Source: Bacteroidota bacterium (GTDB taxonomy: Bacteria; Bacteroidota; Bacteroidia; Palsa-965). Taken from it: DNA of 64,000 nt. Position numbers and translations under genes: made by a program. A model generated the notes under the pieces. It saw nothing but the letters and a program-made list of their open reading frames with translations, was not told the DNA's origin and did no database searches. Location of the stretch: contig JACQAM010000006.1 in assembly GCA_016194975.1 (NCBI GenBank), forward strand, positions 153,071 through 217,070, in the 5' to 3' direction. Below are positions 25,327 through 32,951 of this stretch, in pieces; positions within the stretch are counted from its first letter, which is position 1, and the number at the start of each line of letters is the position of its first letter.

Positions 25327-25764
25327 CTAAAACCTGCTTCCCTTCTTAGTCACGATCGCAGAATTCCCGTTGAAATTAAAATCCCATCCCGATTCGAAAA
25401 TTTTCGGAAGAAATCTTTTGTAGAGTACCGTTCGTTTCGACGCTTTGCTTTCATCCTCTCCGTCCTTAGGAATGCCGGTAAATTCATAGCACATGATCTT
25501 CGTGTGTTCTGCCATGAACATTTTAATGATCGCTGCAATCGTATTCATCACGCGAAAAACTTCCCCGCGATTAGTGACCACGTATTCTTCGCCGTCAAAC
25601 TCATCATTGATCACACCGAAAACAATGGTAGCATGAAGAATATTATCCTGTCGCCGGCCGAATCGTACCTCGTAAACCAATCCGCTGTCGGAAGTAAAAA
25701 AATAAACACCTGCCGAAGCTATGGCAGGAGGAACGATCTTATAAATGGGCACCGGGGCCGGCAT
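25327..25764 (-). CDS. hypothetical cytoplasmic protein
   Basis: 145 residues without signal peptide or membrane segment. It has an alpha/beta look: VYFFTSDSGLVYEVRFGRRQ, then ATIVFGVINDEF, a helix VMNTIAAIIKMFMAEH and a strand KIMCYEFTGIPKDGED, with a basic segment SKRTVLYKRFLPKIF. The overall pattern recalls short proteins of unknown function found in phages and bacteria, but I do not recognise the family. It stands alone, with element A copy 1 upstream of its start. Confidence 0.6.
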   Translation of the reverse strand: MPAPVPIYKIVPPAIASAGVYFFTSDSGLVYEVRFGRRQDNILHATIVFGVINDEFDGEEYVVTNRGEVFRVMNTIAAIIKMFMAEHTKIMCYEFTGIPKDGEDESKASKRTVLYKRFLPKIFESGWDFNFNGNSAIVTKKGSRF

Positions 25765-25827
25765 ATAGCGTGTTTGAATTGTAAAAATACGTTTTTCGCA
25801 GGGTTAGTGACCAATTTATTAAATTCA

Positions 25828-25968
25828 GGTAGTGGCTCAGTTTGAAATTTTCCGATTCAACTTCGCGCCGGATCCTGCCTGAAGAATTGAAGGGTGGTTC
25901 CTAAACCATTCTTTTATTAAACCGCAAAGACGCTAAGGCGCTAAGAATTTTCAAACTGATACACTATC
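25828..25968 (+). mobile_element. miniature inverted-repeat element A, copy 1
   Basis: A 141-bp element. Its ends GGTAGTGGCTCAGTTTGAAA and the reverse complement of the right end, GATAGTGTATCAGTTTGAAA, match at 16 of 20 positions. It is flanked by the 8-bp direct repeat TAAATTCA (25820-25827 and 25969-25976), a probable target-site duplication. The interior includes AACCGCAAAGACGCTAAGGC. No coding capacity; it would need a transposase elsewhere in the genome. Confidence 0.85.
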
Positions 25969-25976
25969 TAAATTCA

Positions 25977-26316
25977 TCTTTATTCCGGTGATGCACCTTC
26001 TACCGATAATATTTTCCTTTTCTCCGCTCTCCGGCTCATTCTGCGACATTACCGAATAAAATAATCCGGCTCCATTCCTGTATCTATTTTCTCCAATGGC
26101 GTTATAAAAATAAACCATGGCACCGCTGGACTTCCGAATCTGGTGGGGAATATCCGGCGGCCTGGGAAAGCAAAGAACTGCCTTTTCGGGGGCGGTTCTT
26201 TTTTTTATGATCGTGCTAATGATTGTAATGAAGTTGATGTGGTAAGTCTGAAGAAAAAAAATGACCTGCAACAAATAAAAATTTCACTGACTCAATAACT
26301 CATTACCCATTACTCC
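25977..26316. other. intergenic region without clear gene
   Basis: About 340 bp between element A and the thioredoxin promoter. A minus-strand open frame of 107 codons (25951-26274) starts here but runs into the mobile element and has no family-like pattern, so it is not called. From 26282 the words ATAACTC, ATTACCC, ATTACTC lead to the -7 box. Confidence 0.5.
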
Positions 26317-26324
26317 TAACTTTA
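26317..26324 (+). promoter_or_regulatory. -7-like element TAACTTTA, leaderless
   Basis: Last base differs from TAnnTTTG; four bases before the ATG at 26329. Confidence 0.5.
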
Positions 26325-26328
26325 CATT

Positions 26329-26811
26329 ATGCACCGGTTTCCCATTCTGCTATTTTCCATTATTTTATTTTCCTTCTCGGGAAAACAACCTCCTTCATTG
26401 ATTAAAGTCACTCCGCTAATGCAGCGCATAGAAAAAAACAGCGACACCACTTACGTTGTTAATTTCTGGGCAACATGGTGCGGTCCGTGCGTAAAAGAGT
26501 TGCATTGCTTCAAAGAGATCGATTCTGCTTATGCAGGAACAAAAGTGAAAGTGATCCTGGTCTCGCTCGATTTCAAACGGGAAATTCCCACCAAGCTTGT
26601 TCCATTCCTCGAGAGCAGGAAAATGAACCAGGAAATTTATGTACTCGATGAAACGAATGACAATGTGTGGATTCCGCGCGTGGACAGTTCCTGGCAGGGG
26701 AATATTCCGGTCACGCTGATATCGAATTCAAAAAACAAGAAAAGAGTTTTTCTCCCGCGCGAAACTTCTTATCCTGAACTGGATAGTTTAGTGAAAGACG
26801 CGAAAAAATAA
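26329..26811 (+). CDS. exported thioredoxin-like (TlpA/ResA-type) protein
   Basis: 160 residues. A signal peptide or signal anchor (FPILLFSIILFSFSG) precedes a thioredoxin fold. The redox motif VVNFWATWCGPCVKEL holds the CxxC pair, followed by VILVSLDFKREIPTKLVPFL, the longer helical insert typical of TlpA/ResA proteins, and IPVTLISNSKNKK with the cis-Pro. Expected to act outside the cytoplasm in disulfide reduction, for example in cytochrome c maturation; no such genes are adjacent. Confidence 0.88.
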   Translation: MHRFPILLFSIILFSFSGKQPPSLIKVTPLMQRIEKNSDTTYVVNFWATWCGPCVKELHCFKEIDSAYAGTKVKVILVSLDFKREIPTKLVPFLESRKMNQEIYVLDETNDNVWIPRVDSSWQGNIPVTLISNSKNKKRVFLPRETSYPELDSLVKDAKK

Positions 26812-26821
26812 TTCCTGATTT

Positions 26822-27133
26822 TTATTTCGCTTTCTTCCGCACGTACGCGAGCGCAGACTTTGCAAATTCTTCCCAGCGGTTATTATGAGTTGCAGGAAGC
26901 ACCACCCACTCTTTCATTGGCCTTCCCTTCATTGGTTCGAAAAGTTGCGCGCCTTTTAATTTCAAAGCAGAGGCATGCGTTTCTCCTGTGAGTTTGAACA
27001 CCATCGCTTTTCCGTGCAGGCCGGCCAGCGCTTTGCCATTCACTTTAATGATGGGCATTCCGAACATCTGCCCCATTGCAACGCCTTTCAGATTTGTTCC
27101 GATCTCGCGGAACAGTTTTTCTTCTTTCACCAT
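26822..27133 (-). CDS. TfoX N-terminal-domain-like protein
   Basis: 103 residues. The pattern KLFREIGTNLKGVAMGQMFG, then MPIIKVNGKALAGLHGKAMV and a final helix EEFAKSALAYVRKKAK matches small alpha/beta proteins of the TfoX N-terminal-domain/YjbR group (MFG motif, one strand for the gene product's 'own colour' of substrate is unknown). Five bases downstream of the PH-like membrane protein gene, convergent with the thioredoxin gene. Role unknown. Confidence 0.6.
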   Translation of the reverse strand: MVKEEKLFREIGTNLKGVAMGQMFGMPIIKVNGKALAGLHGKAMVFKLTGETHASALKLKGAQLFEPMKGRPMKEWVVLPATHNNRWEEFAKSALAYVRKKAK

Positions 27134-27138
27134 AAATT

Positions 27139-27654
27139 TTATTTTTCAGCAGACCATTTTCCGAGTTGCTTCAGCACTTTTTCTGCTTCTTCCATTTTCT
27201 GCGTTCCGAAAAGTATACGTTTATTATTTTTCATTACGAATTGAATTCCATTTTTGCCGGAAGTATTATAGCACCATCCCTGTTTACCGGCCCAGCGTAT
27301 TCCCCATCCGCCAAATTCCATCAGCGGCCGATATTCTCTGGTGTAAACATGCTGCACATTTTCCCAATCGATCTTTCTCTTCGAAAAAAGGAAAGGATAA
27401 AACGTGTAAGTGAAACCTGACGAATCCATTCCGGTATTCAGTCTGCACAAAAGGAACATGAGCGTCATCAATGCGACAACGGATTCGCCGATATACAAGA
27501 CCACGTTTGGCGCGGGTTTATTTCCGAAAGGATGGCCGGCAATGACCTGCCAGTAAATTCCGAAAAGAAAAATTCCATTGGCAATGAGCATCAGCACCCA
27601 AAGCCAGATCTGTTTGAATCGCTGTGATTCAGAAAAACTTGAAGTGGTTTCCAT
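27139..27654 (-). CDS. membrane protein with PH-like domain
   Basis: 171 residues. Two transmembrane helices (about 17-36, LWVLMLIANGIFLFGIYW, and about 52-66, VVLYIGESVVALMTLMFLL) precede a soluble C-terminal domain. The strands GFTYTFYPFLFSKRKIDWEN, VQHVYTREYRPLMEFGGWGI and KRILFGTQKMEEAEKVL look like the bacterial PH-like domains found in small Bacteroidota membrane proteins. The region just upstream (27656-27711) is duplicated at 28182. Confidence 0.65.
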   Translation of the reverse strand: METTSSFSESQRFKQIWLWVLMLIANGIFLFGIYWQVIAGHPFGNKPAPNVVLYIGESVVALMTLMFLLCRLNTGMDSSGFTYTFYPFLFSKRKIDWENVQHVYTREYRPLMEFGGWGIRWAGKQGWCYNTSGKNGIQFVMKNNKRILFGTQKMEEAEKVLKQLGKWSAEK

Positions 27655-27655
27655 T

Positions 27656-27711
27656 TTAAGCGGGTTTGTTTGCCCGAAAGATACAATTTTACCCGGGATG
27701 GAATTTTCTCA
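27656..27711. repeat. 56-bp direct duplication, copy 1
   Basis: Identical at 54 of 56 positions to 28182-28237. Copy 1 is the upstream region of the PH-like gene and contains a near -7 box (TATCTTTC on the minus strand) and CCCGGGT/GCCCG-type short inverted segments. Confidence 0.9.
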
Positions 27712-27877
27712 ATAAAATCCTTTGCGCATGTCGGTTTTGCCTGCGTAAAAAAAATAGGGTTGTGCGCTGGTGAGTGAAAGCATTTTTTATTTCAGCACAC
27801 GGCGTAAATAATCAGCGCCCACTTCACGGTGAAAAACACCGAAGTTTTTCCAAATGAACAATAGCCCGCGACAGTCT

Positions 27878-28171
27878 GAAACCGAGGATCACACATCTCA
27901 AACCGAGGGTCACATATCTGAAACCGAGGATCAGATGTCTCAAACCGAGGATCACATATCTGAAACCGAGGATCAGACATCTCATTCCGAGGATCACATA
28001 TCTCAAACCGAAGATCAGATGTCTCAAACCGAGGATCACATATCTGAAACCGAGGATCAGACATCTCAAACCGAGGGTCACCTATCTCAAACCGAGGATC
28101 AGATGTCTCAAACCAAAGATCAGACATCTCAAACCGAGGATCACACATCTCAAACCGAGAGTCACATATCT
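27878..28171. repeat. minisatellite, 14 units of 21 bp
   Basis: Fourteen head-to-tail units of the type CAAACCGAGGATCACATATC plus T, varying mainly at GAT/GGT, CAC/CAG and ATA/ATG/ACA positions. Because 21 is a multiple of 3, both strands stay open: plus-strand frames read heptads such as SQTEDHI, minus-strand frames heptads such as FQICDPR. No spacer sequences separate the units, so it is not a CRISPR. I do not call a protein here: neither strand shows a signal peptide or a conserved flank. Confidence 0.92.
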
Positions 28172-28181
28172 TATCCGATAA

Positions 28182-28237
28182 TTAAGCGGGTTTGTTTGCC
28201 CGCAAGATACAATTTTACCCGGGTTGGAATTTTCTCA
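28182..28237. repeat. 56-bp direct duplication, copy 2
   Basis: Second copy of the segment at 27656-27711. Its last three bases supply the stop codon of the MORN-like gene on the minus strand. The two copies bracket the minisatellite. Confidence 0.9.
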
Positions 28238-29155
28238 CTTCGCGGATTCTCCCGTCCACATATCATTCTCCGTTTCAATCAATGAAATTTCAATACGCTC
28301 GGCTTCCAGTTCTGCTTTTGCACCGGTGGCGTAATCCGAAATTTTTCTATTGTAAATATTCGTCTCCTTGTAAATTTCGCTGGCAAAATGCCCGTAGTCG
28401 AGCAGGTCGGCAGAATTGTGAATATAGGTGGGGCCGTTCTGGATGAATAAAAATGTTTTGCTTTTCAATACCGGTTCCAGTTCGGAATAATTTATCCAGC
28501 ATACATCCGTATCCTTATTCATTGCCGCAAGATGCATTACCGGGCAAATGCTGACGATCTTCGTTTCCGCGTGAGGGATCTTTCCACCGTACCAAACTAT
28601 ATCTTCCTTGATACGATAACCGGTAATGTGATGGAGCGAATCGTACATTACATATTCCGGAAGTTTTCCCGCACATTGTTTCTGTAATTGATCATCGTCG
28701 TAGATCGTGATCTCCCCATTCTCAAAAGAATTCTCGATGGTGCGATAAAAAGTATCATCTCCGAAAAGTGACATGCGATCATCGCGCGGGATCAAACGCC
28801 AGATCCTTTTGGTAATGAGCACCCCGTCTTTTTTGTCGGCATCTTTTTTCCCGGAAACAAAAATTACGGAGTCAGGAACTCCCATTTTGTAATTCACCTT
28901 TGCACGCACTTTTCCTTTTTTATCATACATCGTCCATTCGCCATCGCGCAAACTCCATTTGAATGAACCGGTAGATTTAGTTGTTCCGTCGGAGTAATAA
29001 GAAACATAATCGCCGAAGAGTTCTCCGCGCTTGGTCTGGTAAGTCACAGAAATGTTATCGTCCTTATAGGAATGATCGATGATGGGTGTAATGAAAAAAG
29101 CTACAGGAACCAGCAGCAGCGGCAGCAACAGAATTTTTTTCGGGAGAAGTTTCAT
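28235..29155 (-). CDS. membrane-anchored MORN-variant protein, 3' end possibly replaced
   Basis: 306 residues. An N-terminal hydrophobic segment (KKILLLPLLLVPVAFFITPI) anchors or exports it. Next come MORN-variant units (GDYVSYYSDGTTKSTGSFKW, DGEWTMYDKKGKVRAKVNY). The second half (about 110-300) has no recognised fold; it includes SICPVMHLAAMNKDTDVCWI. The stop codon lies inside copy 2 of the 56-bp duplication, so the original C-terminus may have been lost in the rearrangement. Single gene; element A copy 2 lies upstream. Confidence 0.65.
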   Translation of the reverse strand: MKLLPKKILLLPLLLVPVAFFITPIIDHSYKDDNISVTYQTKRGELFGDYVSYYSDGTTKSTGSFKWSLRDGEWTMYDKKGKVRAKVNYKMGVPDSVIFVSGKKDADKKDGVLITKRIWRLIPRDDRMSLFGDDTFYRTIENSFENGEITIYDDDQLQKQCAGKLPEYVMYDSLHHITGYRIKEDIVWYGGKIPHAETKIVSICPVMHLAAMNKDTDVCWINYSELEPVLKSKTFLFIQNGPTYIHNSADLLDYGHFASEIYKETNIYNRKISDYATGAKAELEAERIEISLIETENDMWTGESAK

Positions 29156-29271
29156 AATGGAATAACGCCGAATGGCAGGAAAGTGACAGCAGGAAGGAAA
29201 AATAATCCTGAGTACCTGTGCAAATCCAACATCCTCAATCCAAATACCTCCATACCACCGCGCCGGTAACG

Positions 29272-29414
29272 GGTAGTGGCTCAGTTTGCTCTTTTCCGAT
29301 TCAACTTCACGCCAGAGCTTGCCCTGAAGAATTGAAGGGCGGTTCCTAAACCATTCTTTTATTAAACCGCAAAGACGCTAAGGCGCTAAGAATTTTCAAA
29401 CTGAACCCACTACC
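29272..29414 (+). mobile_element. miniature inverted-repeat element A, copy 2
   Basis: A 143-bp copy with ends GGTAGTGGCTCAGTTTG and CAAACTGAACCCACTACC. Flanking octamers CGGTAACG (29264-29271) and CATTAACG (29415-29422) agree at 6 of 8 positions, consistent with a decayed target-site duplication. It lies 31 bases upstream of the batA-like promoter box. Confidence 0.83.
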
Positions 29415-29445
29415 CATTAACGCATTACTCGCAACCATTTTTCCT

Positions 29446-29453
29446 TAACTTTA
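29446..29453 (+). promoter_or_regulatory. -7-like element TAACTTTA before the batA-like gene
   Basis: Seven bases from the ATG at 29461. A second near match, TAACCTTTG, overlaps the start but has one base too many. Confidence 0.45.
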
Positions 29454-29460
29454 ACCTTTG

Positions 29461-31584
29461 ATGAAGTTTGTTAATCCTCTTTTTCTTTTTGCGCTTTTTT
29501 CTCTTGCGATCCCCATTATTATTCATCTTTTCAATTTCAGAAAATTCAAGCGGATCTATTTCACGAATGTCCGCCTGCTGAAAGAAGTGAATCTCGATAC
29601 TAAAGCAAGAAATAAACTCAAGAATCTTCTCATCCTCGCCTGCCGGCTCCTAACTGTTTTCTTTCTCGTATCTGCATTCGCGCAACCTTACATTCCACAG
29701 GAGAATGCTGCCATTCGCACCGGCGACAAAGCGGTAAGTATTTTTATTGATAATTCCTTTAGCATGGATGCGATCGGGAAAAACGGGACGCTCCTCGATG
29801 AGGCGAAAAAAAATGCGAAGGAAATTGCAGCCGCGTATAAAGCCACCGATCGGTTCCAGTTGCTTACGAATGATTTTGAAGGAAGGCATCAGCGCCTTGT
29901 GAATCGCGAAGAATTTCTTTCGCTCGTGGATGAAGTGAAATCTTCTCCTTCAGTACGCACACTTTCAGAGATCACCAAACGGCAACAGGATGCACTGAAT
30001 ACAGAACCGGGAATTCAGCCGGGAAATAAACAGGCATTCATCATCAGCGATTTTCAGAAGACGATCACCGATCCGGCAAAAATAAAAACCGACTCTTCCA
30101 TAGTTTTCAAAACACTACAGCTTTTTGCGCAAAGCAGGAATAATATTTTTGTTGACTCGGCATGGTTCTCTTCGCCCGTGCGCAATCTGAATTCACCGGA
30201 ACAATTACACATTCGCATTCGCAGCAAATCAGACCAGGAAATGGTGAACGTGCCCATGCGGCTTTACCTGAACGGGGAAGCGCGCACACCTTCTTCATTC
30301 AGCATTCAACCGAATGGAACCATAGACACTTCCATTTATTTTACCATTCGTGAACCGGGCTTGCAACAGGGCCTCGTGGAGATCAATGACGACCAGGTGA
30401 CCTTTGATGACCGGTTGTATTTTTCATTCAACGTTTTAAAAGCGATTCCGATTCTTTCTGTAAATCCATCGCCAGATGATGCCAGAATTCATTTGCCCGC
30501 AGGCCTTGATTACCCGGATTCACTTTTCGGAAAAGATTCATCTTTTAAATTCACTGAATCGGAAGAAAAAAAACTCGACTACTCTTCCTTCTCCGGTTTC
30601 CGTTTTATTGTGCTGAATAATCTTCCGGAAATTTCTTCCGGGCTTGCAACAGAACTGAAAAATTTTGTGAACCAGGGCGGAAGTATTTTTATTTTTCCGG
30701 GAGAGAATATCAACCTTGCTTCTTACAATGATCTGCTCAGCCAGGTGAATGCCGGAATGATCCAGGCAAGAGATACGATGAACACGGTGGTGGACCGGCT
30801 GAGTTATGATCACCCGCTTTACCAGGGAGTTTTTGAAAAACAATCGGGCAATATTGATCTTCCTGTTGTTTACGATCATTATAAAATTGTTACCGGATCG
30901 CGCACTACAGGTGAACCGCTCATGCACCTGCGCAATGGCGATCCGTTCGTGGTGGACTGGCGCTCCGGAAAAGGAAGTGTTTATCTCTGCGCTGTTCCTA
31001 CGCTTGATGCGTGGAGTAATTTTCCGCAGCACGCCCTATTCGTTCCCACGCTCGATCAGGCGGCTTATTTCAGCGAACCGCAGGGAAATTTATTTTACAC
31101 GATCGGTTCCGATGAAAATATTGACATTGGTGATCCCGGTGTAGCGGGCGAAAATGCTTTTCATCTTTCCAATCCGAAATTAAGTTTCGATGTCATTCCC
31201 GTGCATACCATCATTGACGGGCACACGATCCTTGATGTGCATCGCGAAGTAAAAGATCCTGGAAATTACATTGTAAAATTAGGGCCCGATAACGTGGGCG
31301 GAATTTCTTTCAATTACGACCGGAAAGAATCGGACCTCAGTACAAATACGAGTGATGAACTCAGTGAAAGTTTTGCAACTGCGGGATTGAAGAATTTTTC
31401 CGCACTCGAAAATGACGGCAAGGGAATTACCGCAGCATTAACCGAGATTGATAACGGAAAAAGATACTGGAAGATCTGCATCTGGCTTTCGCTGCTTTTC
31501 CTGCTCGGAGAAATTCTCATTATCCGCTTCTGGAAAAATTCAGCGATCACAACTAAAATTAAAACTACACCTATAACAAGATAA
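29461..31584 (+). CDS. BatA N-terminal-domain / vWA membrane protein
   Basis: 707 residues from ATG 29461. The first 85 residues are the BatA (aerotolerance) N-terminal region: FVNPLFLFALFSLAIPIIIH, LFNFRKFKRIYFTNVRLLKE and a second helix. A von Willebrand A domain follows (about 85-230) with the metal-site motif IFIDNSFSMDAIG. The middle is beta-rich, and a last helix near 672-690 (IWLSLLFLLGEILII) returns to the membrane. Function of these proteins is unclear; they are common in Bacteroidota. Four bases upstream of the dihydroorotase-like gene, so one operon. Confidence 0.85.
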   Translation: MKFVNPLFLFALFSLAIPIIIHLFNFRKFKRIYFTNVRLLKEVNLDTKARNKLKNLLILACRLLTVFFLVSAFAQPYIPQENAAIRTGDKAVSIFIDNSFSMDAIGKNGTLLDEAKKNAKEIAAAYKATDRFQLLTNDFEGRHQRLVNREEFLSLVDEVKSSPSVRTLSEITKRQQDALNTEPGIQPGNKQAFIISDFQKTITDPAKIKTDSSIVFKTLQLFAQSRNNIFVDSAWFSSPVRNLNSPEQLHIRIRSKSDQEMVNVPMRLYLNGEARTPSSFSIQPNGTIDTSIYFTIREPGLQQGLVEINDDQVTFDDRLYFSFNVLKAIPILSVNPSPDDARIHLPAGLDYPDSLFGKDSSFKFTESEEKKLDYSSFSGFRFIVLNNLPEISSGLATELKNFVNQGGSIFIFPGENINLASYNDLLSQVNAGMIQARDTMNTVVDRLSYDHPLYQGVFEKQSGNIDLPVVYDHYKIVTGSRTTGEPLMHLRNGDPFVVDWRSGKGSVYLCAVPTLDAWSNFPQHALFVPTLDQAAYFSEPQGNLFYTIGSDENIDIGDPGVAGENAFHLSNPKLSFDVIPVHTIIDGHTILDVHREVKDPGNYIVKLGPDNVGGISFNYDRKESDLSTNTSDELSESFATAGLKNFSALENDGKGITAALTEIDNGKRYWKICIWLSLLFLLGEILIIRFWKNSAITTKIKTTPITR

Positions 31585-31588
31585 GATC

Positions 31589-32863
31589 ATGAATGTGCTT
31601 CTGCAGAATGTAACAATAATAGATCCGTCGTCACCGCACCATGATACGAGAACAGATATTCTCATTGAGAATGGTAACATCCGCCAGATCGGAAAATATA
31701 TTTCTCCCGAAGGAATAACACTGGTTAAAGGAAATGATCTGTATGCAGCGCCTGGTTTCATGGATCTTCACGCACACCTGCGCGATCCCGGATTTGAATA
31801 CAAGGAGTCGCTCGAATCGGGAGCAGCAGCAGCAGCAGCCGGCGGATTCACAGCCGTACTCGCCATGCCCGATACTTTTCCCGTGGTGCAAACAAAATCT
31901 TCTGTTGAATATATTCTGAAACGTTCGCAGATTTTACCAATAGAAATAGTTCCTTCCGGCGCTATCTCGCAGGACCTTGATGGAAAAGAAATGGCGGAGT
32001 TGTACGACATGCATCTTGCAGGAGCGAAAGCTTTTACTGACGGTGAACATCCCGTTTCCAATTCAGGATTACTCGTGCGCGTACTCATGTATGCGAATAA
32101 TTTCGGCGGAAAAATTCATGTGCGCTGCGACGACCGCACTATTTCTCATGGCGGACAAATGCACGAGGGGCCAATGAGCACCACACTCGGGCTGAAAGGA
32201 ATTCCTTCACTAAGCGAAGAACTGATGATTGCGCGGAATATTTATCTCGCAGAATATGCAGGATCGCCCATTCATTTTATGGCGGTGAGTACTGCGAGAA
32301 GTGTTGAACAGATACGCTCGGCGAAAAAAGTAGGATTGAATGTTACTGCATCGGTCAATGCTGCCAATCTTTTCTGGACTGATGAAATGCTTTCCGATTT
32401 CAATACAAATTTCAAAGTGGATCCTCCATTGCGTTCGGAAGAAGATCGTCTTGCATTGCTCGAAGGGATCATTGACGGAACGATCGACTGCATCACCTCG
32501 GGCCACGCGCCGGAAGATGTGGAATCGAAAGTGGTGGAATTCGATCTCGCTGCTTTCGGAATGACGGCTCTTGAATCGGCATTCTCTGTTGCGAACAGCA
32601 GCGGAAAATTAAAACCTGCTCATCTCGTACGCGCACTCTCACTCGCGCCACGCATGATAACAGGAATGGAAATTCCGAAAATAAAAGTCGGAGAAAAAGC
32701 AAACCTTACCGTCTTCGATCCGACAATGAAATGGACCTTCACGGAAAAAGATAATAAGAGCCGATCGAAAAATACTCCGCTCCCTGGAAAAGAACTCACC
32801 GGAAAAGTGGTTGGAATATTCTGTAAAGGAAAATGGATAATGCATAATGAAATAATGAAATAA
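31589..32863 (+). CDS. dihydroorotase-family protein with degraded metal site
   Basis: 424 residues, amidohydrolase superfamily, aligned end to end with class I dihydroorotases. The first HxH is kept (GFMDLHAHLRDPGFEYKES). Elsewhere expected residues are missing: the substrate motif MPNT reads MPDT, the His of the HAED-type motif is not found (KIHVRCDDRTISHGG), the HVST motif reads AVST, and the TDHAPH motif reads TSGHAPED, losing the catalytic Asp. Such paralogues, known in flavobacteria, may be inactive or have another substrate. Whether this genome has a normal pyrC elsewhere cannot be seen. An inverted repeat covers its last codons. Confidence 0.8.
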   Translation: MNVLLQNVTIIDPSSPHHDTRTDILIENGNIRQIGKYISPEGITLVKGNDLYAAPGFMDLHAHLRDPGFEYKESLESGAAAAAAGGFTAVLAMPDTFPVVQTKSSVEYILKRSQILPIEIVPSGAISQDLDGKEMAELYDMHLAGAKAFTDGEHPVSNSGLLVRVLMYANNFGGKIHVRCDDRTISHGGQMHEGPMSTTLGLKGIPSLSEELMIARNIYLAEYAGSPIHFMAVSTARSVEQIRSAKKVGLNVTASVNAANLFWTDEMLSDFNTNFKVDPPLRSEEDRLALLEGIIDGTIDCITSGHAPEDVESKVVEFDLAAFGMTALESAFSVANSSGKLKPAHLVRALSLAPRMITGMEIPKIKVGEKANLTVFDPTMKWTFTEKDNKSRSKNTPLPGKELTGKVVGIFCKGKWIMHNEIMK

Positions 32864-32951
32864 TGTATAATGATTATTGCCACGAATAAGAGACAACCTT
32901 GCTATTATACATTCACCATTATACATCATCCATTATTTCATTATGCATTAT
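32837..32951. repeat. inverted repeat covering the end of the dihydroorotase-like gene
   Basis: A 21-bp arm at 32837-32857 is exactly complementary to 32931-32951, and looser pairing of the words ATAATGA and TATAATG continues inward. The left arm encodes the last residues (IMHNEIMK) of the upstream gene; the right arm ends one base before the stop of the convergent gene. Confidence 0.92.

Noticed and set aside
25951..26274. Minus-strand open frame of 107 codons
   Set aside because: It ends inside element A and shows no signal, domain or codon pattern of a gene.
27878..28171. CRISPR array
   Set aside because: Units are directly adjacent with no spacers, and no cas gene is near.
27792..28285. 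Open frames on both strands through the 21-bp repeat
   Set aside because: Both exist only because the repeat length is a multiple of three; no signal, start context or conserved flank supports either as a gene.
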